DNA of 64,000 nt, taken from Candidatus Gastranaerophilales bacterium. Lineage in GTDB: Bacteria; Cyanobacteriota; Vampirovibrionia; Gastranaerophilales; Gastranaerophilaceae. How positions within the stretch are numbered: the stretch's first letter is position 1; the number at the start of each line of letters is the position of its first letter. Below, piece after piece: positions 51,353 to 61,551 of this stretch. Location: the NCBI GenBank assembly GCA_947588745.1, contig CANPYW010000001.1, positions 1-64,000 on the forward strand. The letters run 5' to 3'. A program made the position numbers and the translations under genes. Under the pieces are notes generated by a model, which worked only from the letters and a program-made list of their open reading frames with translations, was not told the origin of the DNA and did not search any database.

Positions 51353-51780
51353 TATACCAGTTGGATTAATGCCATTTCTACACCATCACCGCGTCTTGGC
51401 GGCAAGTGATATATCCTTGTATATCCGCCGTTTCGGTTTTCATATTCTTTGCCGATTTGTGCAAACAATTTTCTTAATACTGTTAAAGGTATTAATTTTT
51501 TACCTTCTTTTTGTTCTGTAAGAATTTCGCCTGACTCCCTGTCAAAGAAATTTGGCGTTTTTACGTCATATATATACTTAGCAGCTTGTCTTCTTGAATG
51601 TAAATCACCTTTTTTTGCAAGTGTAATAATTTCTTCAGCATAAGGCTTTAATGCTTTAGCTTTTGAAATCGTTGTAGTGATTTCGCCATGTAAGAATAAC
51701 TCGGTTGCCAAAGATCTCAATAATGCTTTTCTTTGGTCTTGAGGTCTGCCAAGTCTGTTTCTGTTGCATTGGTGTCTCAT
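51352..51780 (-). CDS. rplQ: ribosomal protein bL17
   Basis: 142 residues: MRHQCNRNRLGRPQDQRKAL, LRSLATELFLHGEITTTISK and AKALKPYAEEIITLAKKG are the conserved N-terminal half; GGYTRIYHLPPRRGDGVEMA the C-terminal motif. A slightly long middle (NFFDRESGEILTEQKEGKKL) is a lineage variation. Follows rpoA by 42 bases. Confidence 0.97.
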   Translation of the reverse strand: MRHQCNRNRLGRPQDQRKALLRSLATELFLHGEITTTISKAKALKPYAEEIITLAKKGDLHSRRQAAKYIYDVKTPNFFDRESGEILTEQKEGKKLIPLTVLRKLFAQIGKEYENRNGGYTRIYHLPPRRGDGVEMALIQLV

Positions 51781-51822
51781 TTCATTTGTCCTTTTGTATT
51801 ATTTTTTAGTCTGTTTTGTAAA

Positions 51823-52797
51823 TTATACTTCTTCAAATTCTACACCTTCAGGATTCGGCTGTAATTCCAATCCTACTTGATGTAATTTTTCAATTACTTC
51901 ATCTGAAGATTTTTTACCGAAATTTTTAATGCTGAGTAAATCATGTTCCGATTTCTTCAACAATTCGGGTAATGAATTTATACTTGCTCTTTTTAAACAA
52001 TTATAAGCTCTTACTGATAATTCCAAATCTTCAATTGAAATACTTGGTGCTTGTACTTCTTCTTGAACTTCTTCAACAACATGTTGTACGGGTATTACTG
52101 CAGGTTGTCCGGAAATAGCGGCTATCTGCATAAAATGTTCAATTAATAAGTTTGCAGCCTGGCTTAATGCACTATTAACATCAATACTTCCGTTAGACCA
52201 AATTTCAAGAGTTAACTTATCATAATCAATTACATCACCAACACGTGTGTTTTCAACATTGTATGATACTCTCTTTATAGGCATAAACGAAGCATCTATA
52301 GGCAATAAGTCAATAGGAATATTACCCTTATTTTCTTTTAAAACATCAACTGTTCTATAGCCTTTGCCGGTTTCAATTGTAATATCAGCAGATATACTTC
52401 CACCGTCTGAAATTGTACAAATCAACCAATCAGGATTTACTACTTTAACACCTGCCGGTAATTGCAAATCACTTGCAAGTACTGGCCCCGGTCTGTCTAC
52501 TTCAAGTTTTAAATGTTGAGGCTCTTTATCTTCCGTTTTAACAGTCAAACCTTTTAAGTTCAACATTATATCAATTGCATCTTCAACAATTCCCGGAATT
52601 GATGTGTATTCATGCGTAATACCGTCAATTCTTATTGAAGTAGCAGCAGCACCCTCTAATGACGATAATAATACTCGTCTTAAAGCGTTACCGATTGTCA
52701 TACCAAACCCTTTTTCAAGCGGTTCAACCACAAATTTACCGTATTGTGAACCATCTGAACTGGTTGTTGTATTTATACATTTAATTTTCAATTCCAT
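51823..52797 (-). CDS. rpoA: RNA polymerase alpha subunit
   Basis: 324 residues. The N-terminal domain has VEPLEKGFGMTIGNALRRVL, LSSLEGAA and the NPDWLICTISDGG region; a linker rich in Glu and Val (VVEEVQEEVQAPS) joins the C-terminal domain (IEDLELSVRAYNCLKRASIN, IKNFGKKSSDEVIEKLHQVG) that contacts UP elements and activators. The dimer scaffolds beta and beta'. Placed between rpsD and rplQ. Confidence 0.98.
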   Translation of the reverse strand: MELKIKCINTTTSSDGSQYGKFVVEPLEKGFGMTIGNALRRVLLSSLEGAAATSIRIDGITHEYTSIPGIVEDAIDIMLNLKGLTVKTEDKEPQHLKLEVDRPGPVLASDLQLPAGVKVVNPDWLICTISDGGSISADITIETGKGYRTVDVLKENKGNIPIDLLPIDASFMPIKRVSYNVENTRVGDVIDYDKLTLEIWSNGSIDVNSALSQAANLLIEHFMQIAAISGQPAVIPVQHVVEEVQEEVQAPSISIEDLELSVRAYNCLKRASINSLPELLKKSEHDLLSIKNFGKKSSDEVIEKLHQVGLELQPNPEGVEFEEV

Positions 52798-52816
52798 TAT
52801 AATTAATCTCCTACAA

Positions 52817-53419
52817 TTATTTAGAATAATACTCGATTACAAGTTGTTCCTTAAATTCGGGGTCTAATTCATCTCTTTCGGGAATTCTATCGAATGTTAA
52901 TTTTTGTGCTTCTTTATCGATAGTTATCCAAGCAGGAGCTAATGCCAAATCGATTGATTCAGCAACTGATTTTAAATATTCGCTGCTGCCTGACTTAAAT
53001 GTGATAACGTCTCCGGGTTTTACTATATATGACGGAATGTCAACTCTTTTTCCGTTTACAAGCACATGCCCGTGATTTACAATTTGTCTTGCCTGTCTTC
53101 TTGTGATTGCAAAACCTGTTTTAAAAACAATATTGTCTAATCTTGATTCTAATAACTGTAAAAGAATAGTACCTGTAACACCTTTTCTTCTACTTGCTTC
53201 GTTGTAATACCTAACAAATTGCTTTTCGCTAAGTAGATATGTTAAACGAATTTTTTGTTTTTCATTTAAGTGAATAGCATATTCAGAAAGTTTTTTTCTT
53301 GCTGCACCATGCTGACCAGAAGCATTTTGTCTTAATGAAGAAACCAACTTTCTGTTTGATAAATCCGTAACACCATAGTTACGAAATAATTTATTTGATG
53401 GTCCTGTATATTTAGCCAA
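52817..53419 (-). CDS. rpsD: ribosomal protein uS4 (TTG start)
   Basis: 200 residues when started at the TTG at 53419, which has AAGGAG seven bases upstream and yields [20 protein letters not shown], matching the usual N-terminus of S4 (MAKYTGP). The longer open frame to 53473 would overlap rpsK and lacks support. The S4 RNA-binding domain ([33 protein letters not shown]) is intact. S4 nucleates 30S assembly and in many bacteria represses this operon. A TTG start for S4 may itself tune its level. Confidence 0.93.
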   Translation of the reverse strand: MAKYTGPSNKLFRNYGVTDLSNRKLVSSLRQNASGQHGAARKKLSEYAIHLNEKQKIRLTYLLSEKQFVRYYNEASRRKGVTGTILLQLLESRLDNIVFKTGFAITRRQARQIVNHGHVLVNGKRVDIPSYIVKPGDVITFKSGSSEYLKSVAESIDLALAPAWITIDKEAQKLTFDRIPERDELDPEFKEQLVIEYYSK

Positions 53420-53442
53420 TTTTGACTCCTTACGTTTCTTAA

Positions 53443-53829
53443 TTATACTCTGCGTCTTTTGGGCGGACGACAACCGTTATGAGGGATTGGCGTTACGTCC
53501 TTTATTAATGTAATTTCAAGTCCGGCAGCCTGAATTGCTCTTATTGCTGTTTCTCTGCCTGAACCCGGTCCTTTTATATATACTTCAACCTTTTTCATTC
53601 CTTGGTCGATTGATTGCTTTGCTACTTTTTCTGCTGCCGATTGAGCTGCGAATGGTGTTCCTTTTCTTGCACCCTTAAACCCGCATCCGCCGGCAGAAGC
53701 CCACGCAATAGCATTACCCTGGGTGTCTGTTGAAGTTACGATTGTATTATTAAATGTTGATTGTATATGAACAACACCTTGTAATACATTCTTTTTTTCT
53801 TTCTTTTTAGTTTTTACCGGTCTAGCCAT
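53443..53829 (-). CDS. rpsK: ribosomal protein uS11
   Basis: 128 residues: [60 protein letters not shown] and the end [18 protein letters not shown] are all typical. Platform protein of the small subunit. Twenty bases follow rpsM. Confidence 0.98.
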   Translation of the reverse strand: MARPVKTKKKEKKNVLQGVVHIQSTFNNTIVTSTDTQGNAIAWASAGGCGFKGARKGTPFAAQSAAEKVAKQSIDQGMKKVEVYIKGPGSGRETAIRAIQAAGLEITLIKDVTPIPHNGCRPPKRRRV

Positions 53830-53849
53830 TGTTTATATTACTCCTTCAA

Positions 53850-54215
53850 TTATTTCTTTTTGGCGATTGGGCCTGTTTTCTTACCGCGTCTTGTTCTTGC
53901 ATTCGTCTTTGTTCTCTGTCCTCTGACAGGCAACTTTCTTCTGTGACGCATGCCTCTGTATGAGTTTATTTCACTTAATCTTTTGATGTTTAATGATTCT
54001 TCTCTTCTTAAATCACCTTCGATTGTATAGTGTGAAATTTCTTCTCTTAATTTTTTTATGTTCTCATCGGTTAAGTCGTCAGTTCTTAAATCTTCGGATA
54101 TTCCGCAAGCTGCCAATATCTTTGCACTGCGAACCGGACCTATTCCGTATATATAGGTCAATGCGACTACCATTCTTTTATTACGAGGTAAATCTACCCC
54201 CGCAAGTCTTGCCAT
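53850..54215 (-). CDS. rpsM: ribosomal protein uS13
   Basis: 121 residues: [60 protein letters not shown] and [17 protein letters not shown]. Head protein contacting tRNA and 50S. The 190-base gap to rpmJ upstream is unusually long; it holds a small hairpin GCGAAATCATTTCGC followed by T6 on the plus strand (about 54277-54297). Confidence 0.98.
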   Translation of the reverse strand: MARLAGVDLPRNKRMVVALTYIYGIGPVRSAKILAACGISEDLRTDDLTDENIKKLREEISHYTIEGDLRREESLNIKRLSEINSYRGMRHRRKLPVRGQRTKTNARTRRGKKTGPIAKKK

Positions 54216-54405
54216 AATTTCTCCTTTTGTCTTATATTATTTTACTTTGTCGGATTTTATATTTTGCGAAATCATTTCGCTTTTTTATTTCAGTTTCGGT
54301 TCAAATTTTATCTTTTTGTCAAAACCTTACAGATTTTTCCGTTTCGATTAATTTTAACCGTTAAGGGTTCGTTCGGTTACCCTCGCTCACCCGTCCGCAA
54401 TTTCG

Positions 54406-54519
54406 CTATCCCTGTCTTTGTTTATGCTTCGGGTTTTCGCATATAATTGCTACTCTCCCTTTTCTCTTTATAACTTTGCATTTATCGCAAAGCGGTTTTA
54501 CTGATGTTCTTACTTTCAT
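54406..54519 (-). CDS. rpmJ: ribosomal protein bL36
   Basis: 37 residues on the minus strand from the ATG at 54519: [37 protein letters not shown]. The four zinc ligands (Cys 11, Cys 14, Cys 27, His 32) are present, so this is the zinc-binding (C+) form. It lies directly after infA, as usual. Confidence 0.95.
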   Translation of the reverse strand: MKVRTSVKPLCDKCKVIKRKGRVAIICENPKHKQRQG

Positions 54520-54529
54520 TTCTTTTCCT

Positions 54530-54745
54530 TTATTTTAATCTGTATGTTATTCTTCCTCTGGTTAAATCATAAGGTGTCATCTCTACTTTTACCTTATCTC
54601 CGGGCAGTATTTTGATAAAATTCTTCCTTATCTTTCCGGATATATGAGCCAATATCTCATGCCCGTTTTCTAAGCCTACTCGAAACATTGCATTCGGCAA
54701 TGATTCGATTATTGTTCCTTCAAATTCTATTACGTCTTTTGACAT
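54530..54745 (-). CDS. infA: translation initiation factor IF-1
   Basis: 71 residues: [40 protein letters not shown] and [29 protein letters not shown], the full S1-like OB fold. IF-1 occupies the A site during initiation. It is the first gene of this operon; secY, adk or map, which commonly precede it, are absent. AAGAGG precedes the ATG. Confidence 0.97.
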   Translation of the reverse strand: MSKDVIEFEGTIIESLPNAMFRVGLENGHEILAHISGKIRKNFIKILPGDKVKVEMTPYDLTRGRITYRLK

Positions 54746-54770
54746 TTTTTCCTCTTTTTACAAACCATTA

Positions 54771-54798
54771 ATAATATCCTACATGTTAAATTTTTCAA
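54771..54798 (-). promoter_or_regulatory. promoter of the infA-rpsI operon
   Basis: On the minus strand TTGAAA (54793-54798), a 16-base spacer and TATTAT (54771-54776) lie about 25 bases before the infA ATG. The stretch 54800-55027 otherwise shows only AT-rich sequence and the upstream region of the divergent gene. Confidence 0.55.
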
Positions 54799-55027
54799 AT
54801 CAACCCCTTTTATCCCGTATTTACTATTTTTTTACCTTATTAAAAACTTTTTCTCATCAATTGTTTTTTAAAACTTAAGATACATGCTTCTTTTATGCCA
54901 CTTCCTCCAACTTCCCATTTTACACGTAAATTAGCCATTTTGTAAATTTTTCTTAACATTATAAAATGTTTTATATTTTTTTAAACAATCATAAGTGCTG
55001 TTTTTTATCTGTGGTATCATATTTGTT

Positions 55028-55978
55028 ATGAGAAAGTTTTTTAAAATTTTGCTTATAAATCTATGCCTTTTGGCATTTTTTATTCTGACTATCGAATTCG
55101 TTATTTGGAGCTGTGAAAATCTGCGTGTACTTTTATCAAAAGAAGAACATATCGGCAAGCTTCCTTTTCCTTTTCATCCGGGTGTTCGTCGTTTTGAACT
55201 CGTTGATTTACAAATGTTCAACAATCCAAAAGCATATTGGGTCAGAAGACCAGAAGGTTTAAATTATAAAAAAGGTTCAATTGTTATTTTCGGATGTTCT
55301 TTTGCTTTTGGTTTTGATTTAGAAAATAAACAATCTTTCTCATACAAACTATCACATCTGACAAAACGCCCCGTATACAATCGGGCTCAAGCTGGATGGA
55401 GCATTCAACACATGCTTAACCAAGTCAGGCAATCCGATTTTTTCAAGGATGTTCCGGAACCGGAATATGTTATTTATGTTATGATCAACGACCATTTCAG
55501 AAGATTATATGTTCCCACTTTTATGGCTTCTCATCTTATAAGAGAAGAACAAAATTTAAGATATAAATACCAAAATGGCGAATTAATTCAAAAAAAGGAG
55601 TATAATGAATTCATAAAGTTTATTCAGAGGCTATATTTATCTCAAAAAACCGAACATTTTTATATTAATAATATCCTTCTCAGAAAAAACAATTATCCGC
55701 AATACTTCAATTTTGCTCTTGAACATTTTATCGAAAGTAAAAAGGAAATGCAAAAACACTGGAAAAACACTAAATATATAGTTTTGTTATACCAATCATT
55801 CGATAATGATGAATTATTCATTAAAAAGCTGCAAGAAAACGGATTTATGGTAATTTCCTTGCGATATAATTATTTACTTAATCTTTCAAAACCTGAATAT
55901 GAATTACCCAATTTTCATCCGAATGAAAAAGCCTGGGATTTAGTTACATCCAAAATAATAGGAACTCTTAATTTATGA
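55028..55978 (+). CDS. membrane-anchored SGNH-hydrolase-like protein (tandem copy 1)
   Basis: 316 residues from the ATG at 55028 (MRKFFKILLINLCLLAFFIL); an upstream ATG at 54995 would add a second hydrophobic stretch and seems less likely. Nucleophile motif VIFGCSFAFGF with Ser 91, YNRAQAGWSIQHMLNQV, middle motif NDHFRRLYVP, and NFHPNEKAWDLV with His 297. Shares the full plan with the 18717 gene and the gene that follows. Probably exported; may modify surface glycans or lipids. It overlaps the next gene by four bases (ATGA). Confidence 0.65.
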   Translation: MRKFFKILLINLCLLAFFILTIEFVIWSCENLRVLLSKEEHIGKLPFPFHPGVRRFELVDLQMFNNPKAYWVRRPEGLNYKKGSIVIFGCSFAFGFDLENKQSFSYKLSHLTKRPVYNRAQAGWSIQHMLNQVRQSDFFKDVPEPEYVIYVMINDHFRRLYVPTFMASHLIREEQNLRYKYQNGELIQKKEYNEFIKFIQRLYLSQKTEHFYINNILLRKNNYPQYFNFALEHFIESKKEMQKHWKNTKYIVLLYQSFDNDELFIKKLQENGFMVISLRYNYLLNLSKPEYELPNFHPNEKAWDLVTSKIIGTLNL

Positions 55979-56940
55979 TTAAAAAGTTTGCAAAAATTGT
56001 ATTAATAAATATTTTTCTGTTTTTATTTTTGATTTTTATCTCAGATGTTGTTATATATTGCTATTATTCATACATATATTACAAATTACATAATGAAGCA
56101 TTTAAAAGACCAAAATTTTCTTACATACTAAAACCATATTACGGCATTAATTTTGAAACCTATTTTGACGGAAGTGACAATGTTTTTAGAGGAAGAAAAC
56201 CTGAAGGTATAGAGTATAGCGACAAACCTCCGATTGTTGTTTTCGGTTGTTCCTATGCTCATGGTCAATTTTTAAATAATAATCAGACCTTCGGCTACTT
56301 ATTAGCACATATTCTTAAACGACCCGTTTACAACAGAGCTTTTCCGGGAAGAGGTATAGGGCTTATGTACTGGCAAAGCACAGATGACGGTTTTTATAAA
56401 ACAGTCCCGCCTTGCGATTCCGCAATCTATATTTTTATTCCCGACCATTACAGACGGCTTTTAATTAATTTTATTGATGTTTTAGATTTACACTTAACAG
56501 GTCATTTCAATAAAAAGGGGAATAATCTTTATTTAGACGGAGATAATTATTTAAAAAATTTAATGATTTCTTCATACTCATACAAAGTTTTAAACAATAA
56601 ATATGTCAATTGGTATATTAATAATCCAAAACACGAAGAGGAACTTACGGATACTGTACTTTTATATTTTATTAAAACAAGAGAAAATTTGCAAAAACAT
56701 TGGAAGCACCCTGTTGATTTTACTATAGTTTACTATAATAATGCAATGCTTTTATACAAAGATACTCTATTTAAGAAACTAAAAGAAAATAATTTTAAAA
56801 TAATTGAAACAGATGAACTTACCAATGTCGACTTAAATTCACCTGAATTCTACAGCGTTGAAACATCTCATCCGACAGCAAAAGCCTGGGAGTTTTTAAC
56901 GCCACTTATTGCTAAAGAATTTCAAAAACAAAGTAATTAA
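55975..56940 (+). CDS. membrane-anchored SGNH-hydrolase-like protein (tandem copy 2)
   Basis: 321 residues. N-terminal helix MIKKFAKIVLINIFLFLFLI, nucleophile motif VVFGCSYAHGQF with Ser 93, YNRAFPGRGIGLMYWQ, middle motif PDHYRRLLIN and C-terminal SHPTAKAWEFLTPL with His 299. HPT replaces the HPN of the other copies. Translationally coupled to the preceding paralog by a four-base overlap, so the two are made together. It ends convergently with purB. Confidence 0.65.
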   Translation: MIKKFAKIVLINIFLFLFLIFISDVVIYCYYSYIYYKLHNEAFKRPKFSYILKPYYGINFETYFDGSDNVFRGRKPEGIEYSDKPPIVVFGCSYAHGQFLNNNQTFGYLLAHILKRPVYNRAFPGRGIGLMYWQSTDDGFYKTVPPCDSAIYIFIPDHYRRLLINFIDVLDLHLTGHFNKKGNNLYLDGDNYLKNLMISSYSYKVLNNKYVNWYINNPKHEEELTDTVLLYFIKTRENLQKHWKHPVDFTIVYYNNAMLLYKDTLFKKLKENNFKIIETDELTNVDLNSPEFYSVETSHPTAKAWEFLTPLIAKEFQKQSN

Positions 56941-58229
56941 ACATCAAATTTTTTATATATAAAATCAATATTTTTCAAATAATCATTTACATCAAAACAC
57001 TCGTCAATTTCGGTATTTGAAAGATATTGTTTTACATCTTCATCTTTCAATAAATTTTCTTTAAAACTGCCTTTATTATTAAACGCATCTAGTGCATTCC
57101 TCTGTGTCAGTTTATATGCTTCTTCTCTTAAAAGTCCTTTTGAACACAATTTCAACATAACTTTTTGTGAAAATACTATCCCGCCAAACAAAAAACTGTT
57201 TTTTAACATATTATCTTTATGAATAACTATATTTTCTATTGTTGTTTTAAGCCTCATGAGCATATAATCGACAAGTATTGACGAATCCGGCAAAATAATT
57301 CTTTCGGCACTGCTATGTGATATATCTCTTTCGTGCCACAAAGGGATATCTTCCATCCCCGCAATAGAATTTGAACGAACCACCCTTGCCAAACCCGATA
57401 AATTTTCACCCGATATCGGATTTTTCTTATGCGGCATTGCCGATGACCCCTTTTGCCCGCTAGAAAATCCTTCTTCAACCTCCAACACTTCTGTTCTTTG
57501 TAAATGTCTTAATTCAACTGCAATTTGCTCTATAATGCTTGCTATTAATGCCAGTGCCTGTAAATATTGTGCGTGTATATCCCTCGCAATTACCTGTGTT
57601 GAAAACTTAGCCGGATTTAAATTTAAATATTCGCAAGCCAAATGTTCCACTTCGGGGTTTATATTACTATATGTTCCCACAGGCCCCGATATTTGCCCCA
57701 CATTTGCTTCTTCCAATGCTTTTTTTAGATTTCTCGCATTTCTTTCCAATAAATCTATCCAACCACACAATTTAACTCCAAATGTCATAGGCTCGGCATG
57801 CACACCATGTGAACGACCTATACAAATTGTATGTTTATGTTCTTTTGCCTTTTCTCTTATTACTTTTATTAAAGAGTCAATATCGTTTAAAATTATATTA
57901 CCCGCATCTTTTATTTGAAGAGCCAATGCAGTATCAATCACATCGCTGCTTGTCATTCCCATGTGGATATATCTTGAATTTTCACCCACATTTTCATTTA
58001 CGTTTGTTAAAAATGCAATAACATCATGATGAACTTCTTTTTCAATCTCATCTATTCTTTCTACGGAAAAATCAGCTTTATTTATAATATCATTTAATGC
58101 TTCATCCGGAATTTGCCCTAATTTATTATATGCCCTGCAAACGGCAAGCTCTACATCCAAATAATAACGAAATTTAGAGTTTAATTCCCATATACGTTTC
58201 ATGTCTTGACGTGAATATCTGTCTATCAT
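56937..58229 (-). CDS. purB: adenylosuccinate lyase
   Basis: 430 residues, normal length. The fumarase/aspartase signature GSSAMPHKKNPISGENLSGL is intact, with catalytic His in GRSHGVHAEPMTFG and TSSDVIDTALALQ. It splits adenylosuccinate to AMP and SAICAR to AICAR in purine synthesis, releasing fumarate. Single gene, minus strand, after the clpC terminator. Confidence 0.95.
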   Translation of the reverse strand: MIDRYSRQDMKRIWELNSKFRYYLDVELAVCRAYNKLGQIPDEALNDIINKADFSVERIDEIEKEVHHDVIAFLTNVNENVGENSRYIHMGMTSSDVIDTALALQIKDAGNIILNDIDSLIKVIREKAKEHKHTICIGRSHGVHAEPMTFGVKLCGWIDLLERNARNLKKALEEANVGQISGPVGTYSNINPEVEHLACEYLNLNPAKFSTQVIARDIHAQYLQALALIASIIEQIAVELRHLQRTEVLEVEEGFSSGQKGSSAMPHKKNPISGENLSGLARVVRSNSIAGMEDIPLWHERDISHSSAERIILPDSSILVDYMLMRLKTTIENIVIHKDNMLKNSFLFGGIVFSQKVMLKLCSKGLLREEAYKLTQRNALDAFNNKGSFKENLLKDEDVKQYLSNTEIDECFDVNDYLKNIDFIYKKFDV

Positions 58230-58292
58230 AACCTAATTCCTCCGTTATTTTAGTTTACTATAAACTTAAATCTTTTACTATTACGACAAAAA

Positions 58293-58310
58293 ACCGCAAT
58301 TAATTGCGGT
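58293..58310 (-). terminator. intrinsic terminator after clpC
   Basis: The 18-base palindrome ACCGCAATTAATTGCGGT is flanked by A and T runs; on the minus strand TTTTTTGTC follows the hairpin, 29 bases after the clpC stop. Confidence 0.8.
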
Positions 58311-58338
58311 CTTTTGTTAATTTTTTTAATTATATTTT

Positions 58339-60777
58339 TTATTCTGCCGGCTCAAAAACAATTTTTTGATCTTTTAATCTCAGAACTATTTTATCACCTG
58401 GTTTATATTTACCCGATAATATTTCTTCTGCTAGACCATCTTCTATACGTTTTTGTATTAACCTTCTTAGTGGTCTTGCTCCGTAAGCTTCAGAATATCC
58501 TGCTTCGCCTAAATAATCTTTAACTTCATCAGTTACCTCAATATTCAAGTTTTGAGATTCTAAACGCTTAAATAAATCATTTAGCATTAAATCTACAATC
58601 TGACGAATTTCAGGTTTTTGCAGGTGAGCAAATACGATAATATCATCTATTCTGTTCAAAAATTCGGGTCTGAAAGACTTTTTCATTTCTTCCATGACCG
58701 TTTCTTTTAAACGTTCATATTTATCTTTCTTTTCATCATCTGCTACGGCAAAACCAAGCTTACTGTTGGTTGTAATCATACTTGCACCAACGTTACTAGT
58801 CATAATGATAATTGTATTTTTAAAGTTAATATGTCTGCCTTTTGAATCGGTTAAACGTCCGTCATCCAGTATTTGAAGCATTATATTAAACACATCCGGA
58901 TGAGCCTTTTCGATTTCATCAAACAGAATTACACTGTAAGGTTTTTTCCTGATAATTTCGGTTAAATGACCGCCGTCATCATAACCGACATACCCCGGAG
59001 GTGAACCAATCAATTTTGCTGTTGAATGCTTTTCCATATACTCAGACATATCAACACGAATCATATTATCTTCACTGCCAAATACAGCTTCCGCAAGTGC
59101 TTTTGCAAGTTCAGTTTTACCAACACCGGTAGGCCCTGAGAATATGAAACTTCCTATTGGACGGTTAGGTGATTTTAACCCGACTCTTGCTCTTCTTATT
59201 GCTTTAGATAAGGCTACAACTGCCTGTTCTTGACCAATTACACGTTTATGAAGTGTTTCTTCTAATTTTAGTAAGCGTTCACTCTCACCTTCAGTAATCT
59301 TTGTTGTAGGTATTCCGGTCATCATACTGACAACTTGTGCAACCTGCTCGGCTGTAACTGCCGGTTTATTTTCTTCATTATCTTCACGCCATTTTTGAGA
59401 TAATTCTCTGATTTTTTCTTTCAAATCAGCCTCATCATCTCTAAGGTTTGAAGCGGTTTCAAACTCTTGATTTCTTATGGCTTCTTCTTTCTGCTTTATT
59501 ATTTCTTTTAACTGTTTTTCAAGCTCTTTACCTTCAGGAGGAAGTGCACTTGTTTGTATTCTTAATTTAGAAGCAGCTTCATCAATTATATCGATAGCCT
59601 TATCGGGTAAAAATCTATCGGTAATGTACTTATATGAAAGCTCTGTTGCCGCAACAATCGCCTCATCGGATATTTTTAATTTATGATGTTCTTCATATTT
59701 AGGCTTTAACCCTTTAATAATTTCAATTGTATCATCAACAGATGGTTCTTCTATTATAATAGATTGAAATCTGCGTTCTAAGGCAGGGTCTTTTTCTACG
59801 TATTTTCTGTATTCATCTAATGTAGTAGCACCTATTACTTGAATTTCACCTCTTGAAAGTGCCGGTTTCAAAATATTTGCAGCATCTATTGCACCTTCGG
59901 CAGCTCCGGCTCCTATTAATGTGTGCATTTCATCAATTATGAGAATTATATTTCCAGCCTGACGAATTTCATCCATGATTTTTTTCAGACGTTCTTCAAA
60001 TTCGCCTCTATATTTTGTACCTGCAACAAGCAAGCCCATATCAAGCTGTATTACTTTCTTTCCTTCAAGAATATCCGGAACTTCAGAATTAACAATTCTT
60101 GCTGCAAGCCCTTCAACGACTGCTGTTTTACCAACACCTGGTTCACCTAAAAGAACAGGATTATTCTTTGTTCTCCTTGCAAGAATTTGTATTACTCGCT
60201 CAATTTCTTTTTCACGACCTACTACAGGATCTAACCTCTGTTCCTGAGCCGCTAATGTTAAATCTGTTCCAAACTCATCCAAACTTGGTGTTTTAGTCTT
60301 GCCTGACGAACTTCCGCCGGAAGTGGATGTTTGTGCCGGTTTTGTTTCACCCAGCATCTTTATTACATTACTCCTAACTTTATTTAAGTCAACCCCAAGA
60401 TTTTCAAGCACACGTGCAGCAACGCCTTCACCTTCTCTTATCAATCCCAAAAGAAGATGTTCCGTTCCTATATAATTATGTCCTAACTGTCTTGCTTCAT
60501 CCCAGGATAATTCCAATACTCTTTTTGCTCTAGGCGTAAAAGGAATTTCTACTGCAACAAACCCCGAACCACGACCTATAATTTTTTCAACTTCTACTCT
60601 GGCATCTTTTAAAGTTACACCCATTGCTTTCAATGTTTTTGCAGCAACTCCCGTACCTTCACCGATTAAACCTAGCAGAACTTGCTCTGTACCTACAAAA
60701 TTATGCCCCAGTCGTCTTGCTTCTTCTTGTGCAAGCATTATTACTTTTATAGCCTTTTCCGTAAAACGTTCAAACAT
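58339..60777 (-). CDS. clpC: ATP-dependent Clp protease ATPase ClpC
   Basis: 812 residues. Two N-terminal Clp repeats ([40 protein letters not shown]; then [20 protein letters not shown]), first AAA+ domain with [13 protein letters not shown] and [11 protein letters not shown], a UVR-containing middle domain ([20 protein letters not shown]), second AAA+ domain with [13 protein letters not shown] and [11 protein letters not shown], and a VGF-like loop KLGFAV for ClpP docking. It unfolds substrates for ClpP. Cyanobacterial and Gram-positive type (ClpC rather than ClpA). Confidence 0.97.
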   Translation of the reverse strand: MFERFTEKAIKVIMLAQEEARRLGHNFVGTEQVLLGLIGEGTGVAAKTLKAMGVTLKDARVEVEKIIGRGSGFVAVEIPFTPRAKRVLELSWDEARQLGHNYIGTEHLLLGLIREGEGVAARVLENLGVDLNKVRSNVIKMLGETKPAQTSTSGGSSSGKTKTPSLDEFGTDLTLAAQEQRLDPVVGREKEIERVIQILARRTKNNPVLLGEPGVGKTAVVEGLAARIVNSEVPDILEGKKVIQLDMGLLVAGTKYRGEFEERLKKIMDEIRQAGNIILIIDEMHTLIGAGAAEGAIDAANILKPALSRGEIQVIGATTLDEYRKYVEKDPALERRFQSIIIEEPSVDDTIEIIKGLKPKYEEHHKLKISDEAIVAATELSYKYITDRFLPDKAIDIIDEAASKLRIQTSALPPEGKELEKQLKEIIKQKEEAIRNQEFETASNLRDDEADLKEKIRELSQKWREDNEENKPAVTAEQVAQVVSMMTGIPTTKITEGESERLLKLEETLHKRVIGQEQAVVALSKAIRRARVGLKSPNRPIGSFIFSGPTGVGKTELAKALAEAVFGSEDNMIRVDMSEYMEKHSTAKLIGSPPGYVGYDDGGHLTEIIRKKPYSVILFDEIEKAHPDVFNIMLQILDDGRLTDSKGRHINFKNTIIIMTSNVGASMITTNSKLGFAVADDEKKDKYERLKETVMEEMKKSFRPEFLNRIDDIIVFAHLQKPEIRQIVDLMLNDLFKRLESQNLNIEVTDEVKDYLGEAGYSEAYGARPLRRLIQKRIEDGLAEEILSGKYKPGDKIVLRLKDQKIVFEPAE

Positions 60778-60860
60778 TGCTTTACTTCTCCTAATAAGAC
60801 TCTATAATAATATTTTACACAATAATCGAAATTATACAATCAATTTATAGCTATATGATT

Positions 60861-61550
60861 TTACGAAATTTTCTTATAACTTATTATATCTTTAATTTTT
60901 TGTTCCGCAGGGTAATATCCGCTATTTACCTTTATTGCAGTTTCATATTGATATAAAGCTTCCTGCCTGTTTCCTTTTGCAAGATTTACTTCTCCCATTA
61001 AGTAATGTGTTTCGGGATCGTTATAACATATACTCAAACTATCTCTTAACATTATTTCAGATTGTTTATTATACCCGTTATTCAATAGGACTCTTGCACA
61101 ATATTTATACACTTCTCTGTTAAAATTTGCTATATATTCCGTATTCTGTATTATTTTTTCAATCTTATCATTCTGTTCATAAAAAAATAATAACTCTAAA
61201 TCCTGCTCGTAAAAATTTCTTACCTGAAAATATGTTGTATTTGTATAATTGCCTTCAACTAAATTAGTTAAGAAAATTAACCAATTTATATACGGACTTG
61301 CATTTTGTACCAAATTTAACAATATTTTGGCATTTTCAATATTCCCGCTCAAAAACTCGCAATACGCACACCCCGCTATATTATTTGCTTTTTCAAAACT
61401 TTCAAATGCATTATCTATTGATTTTTCATACAGTAATATTTTTCCGAGCATATTAAAACTCCAAGATTCTGTTGATGTTTGTAACATTTTCTTTATCTCG
61501 GAGTATTCCTTATCCTTGTAAAATATTTGATTTATCTGTCTTTTATCCAT
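60861..61550 (-). CDS. TPR-repeat protein
   Basis: 229 residues, soluble. Begins MDKRQINQIFYKDKEYSEIK; helical repeats include LGKILLYEKSIDNAFESFEK, AGCAYCEFLSGNIENAKILL and, most TPR-like, ETHYLMGEVNLAKGNRQEAL with YQYETAIKVNSGYYPAEQKI. Starts one base after the stop of the 61552 gene, so the two form an operon. Likely a scaffold partner of that secreted TPR protein. Confidence 0.65.
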   Translation of the reverse strand: MDKRQINQIFYKDKEYSEIKKMLQTSTESWSFNMLGKILLYEKSIDNAFESFEKANNIAGCAYCEFLSGNIENAKILLNLVQNASPYINWLIFLTNLVEGNYTNTTYFQVRNFYEQDLELLFFYEQNDKIEKIIQNTEYIANFNREVYKYCARVLLNNGYNKQSEIMLRDSLSICYNDPETHYLMGEVNLAKGNRQEALYQYETAIKVNSGYYPAEQKIKDIISYKKIS

Positions 61551-61551
61551 T

